NCBI GenBank assembly: GCA_031284195.1
Contig: JAITAI010000137.1
Location: 1 to 6,269 of the forward strand
Reading direction: 5' to 3'
Length of the DNA stretch: 6,269 nt
Source: Treponema sp.
GTDB taxonomy: Bacteria; Spirochaetota; Spirochaetia; Treponematales; Breznakiellaceae
Made by a program: the position numbers and the translations under genes. Shown here one piece after another: positions 5,763-6,269 of the stretch. The number at the start of each line of letters is the position of its first letter. Within the stretch, counting starts at the first letter, position 1. The notes beneath the pieces were generated by a model. That model was not told where the DNA came from, did no database searches, and saw only the letters and a list, made by a program, of their open reading frames with translations.

Positions 5763-6269
5763 CTAACATATTATCCACCATACCGGCATACCAAGCGCGT
5801 TAGTAAAAATTATAGTTTTTATCAGTCCCAGAGACATCCCATACGCCGCTACCCAAAGAACAGTATTGAACAGTAAGTCTTGTAAAAGGTACTGTTTAAC
5901 CAGGGGATAAAAATCCTTTGCCGCTTTTTCCTCAATATCACTCGATGATTTTATACTATTAAACTGTGAAGCGACCTGAAGAACCGTTTTTGCGGCAGCA
6001 GAGAGTTTCCGGTCATAGTAAAAATGAACAGCCATTGCGATAGTTACCTTTACCGCCTTTTTTGCCGAAGGGTGTTCTGCAAGACTTTTAAGCAGGCAGA
6101 GAAGCGAAAAAGATATAATTTCATAGTTTTGCTTTACTACGGTAATCAGGAACCGCAGTCCCATGAGTACCATGCTGAGTGCCGACAGGATAATAAACGC
6201 CTTGCTCTGAAGATAGCCGGTAAATGCCGCGCACAGAACAGCCAGGACCAGCGTTAACGGGTTAAGCGC
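5763..6269 (-). CDS. Membrane protein of unknown function, N-terminus outside the window
   Basis: The frame is open from the right edge to TAG at 5763-5765, giving 168 residues and no sign that the start is inside the window; the ATG at 6173 is internal to a membrane segment. Two hydrophobic helices come first (LTLVLAVLCAAFTGYL and AFIILSALSMVLMGLRFLI). A mostly polar, helical, lysine- and alanine-rich region follows, with AEHPSAKKAVKVTIAMAVHF and SIKSSSDIEEKAAKDFYPL. Another hydrophobic segment, LFNTVLWVAAYGMSLGLI, and a short hydrophobic tail ending in VWWIIC close the protein. I do not recognise the family. It lies 70 nt upstream of the 263-aa gene on the same strand with no clear promoter between, so they may share a transcript. 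Confidence 0.7.
   Translation of the reverse strand, partial: ALNPLTLVLAVLCAAFTGYLQSKAFIILSALSMVLMGLRFLITVVKQNYEIISFSLLCLLKSLAEHPSAKKAVKVTIAMAVHFYYDRKLSAAAKTVLQVASQFNSIKSSSDIEEKAAKDFYPLVKQYLLQDLLFNTVLWVAAYGMSLGLIKTIIFTNALGMPVWWIIC

Noticed and set aside
4980..5803. Plus-strand ORFs of 70-164 codons opposite the 263-aa gene.
   Set aside because: They are antisense shadows without Shine-Dalgarno sequences or recognisable motifs.

Overview
The window looks like a chromosomal segment of a spirochaete, most likely a Treponema of roughly 50% GC. The best clue is a PtsN-type protein with an excisionase-like helix-turn-helix fused to a PTS EIIA domain, an arrangement I associate with treponemes. The genus is an inference; there is no rRNA or other marker gene.

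Layout. Positions 1-457 (+) hold what looks like the decayed 3' end of a gene in three successive frames. It converges on a minus-strand pair: amrS (432-1466, radical SAM enzyme of the AmmeMemoRadiSam type) and, upstream of it, a 129-residue protein of unknown function (1479-1868). Divergent to that pair runs a plus-strand series: nudC (NAD+ diphosphatase, 1975-2892), cdd (cytidine deaminase, 2941-3360), then the HTH-EIIA regulator (3472-4146) behind its own consensus sigma-70 promoter. Positions 4147-4900 have no intact gene. They contain two apparent gene remnants that meet tail to tail near 4543-4554, one on each strand. From 4901 to the right edge there are two minus-strand genes: a 263-residue protein that may have a uracil-DNA-glycosylase-like fold, and upstream of it the C-terminal part of a membrane protein that runs off the window.

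How the genes fit together. nudC and cdd are probably co-transcribed and both belong to nucleotide/NAD turnover and salvage. The HTH-EIIA protein is a likely phosphorylation-responsive regulator; no EI, HPr or sugar permease gene is present here. amrS and the 129-residue gene are probably one operon, and the Memo-like and AMMECR1-like partners of AmrS are not visible. The membrane protein and the UDG-like protein may form another operon.

The most notable points are three frame-broken genes beside intact housekeeping genes, a possible operator around the HTH-EIIA promoter, an 11-bp tandem duplication that changes the C-terminus of the HTH-EIIA protein, and the unidentified 263-residue protein. 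I see no CRISPR array, insertion sequence, tRNA or rRNA.
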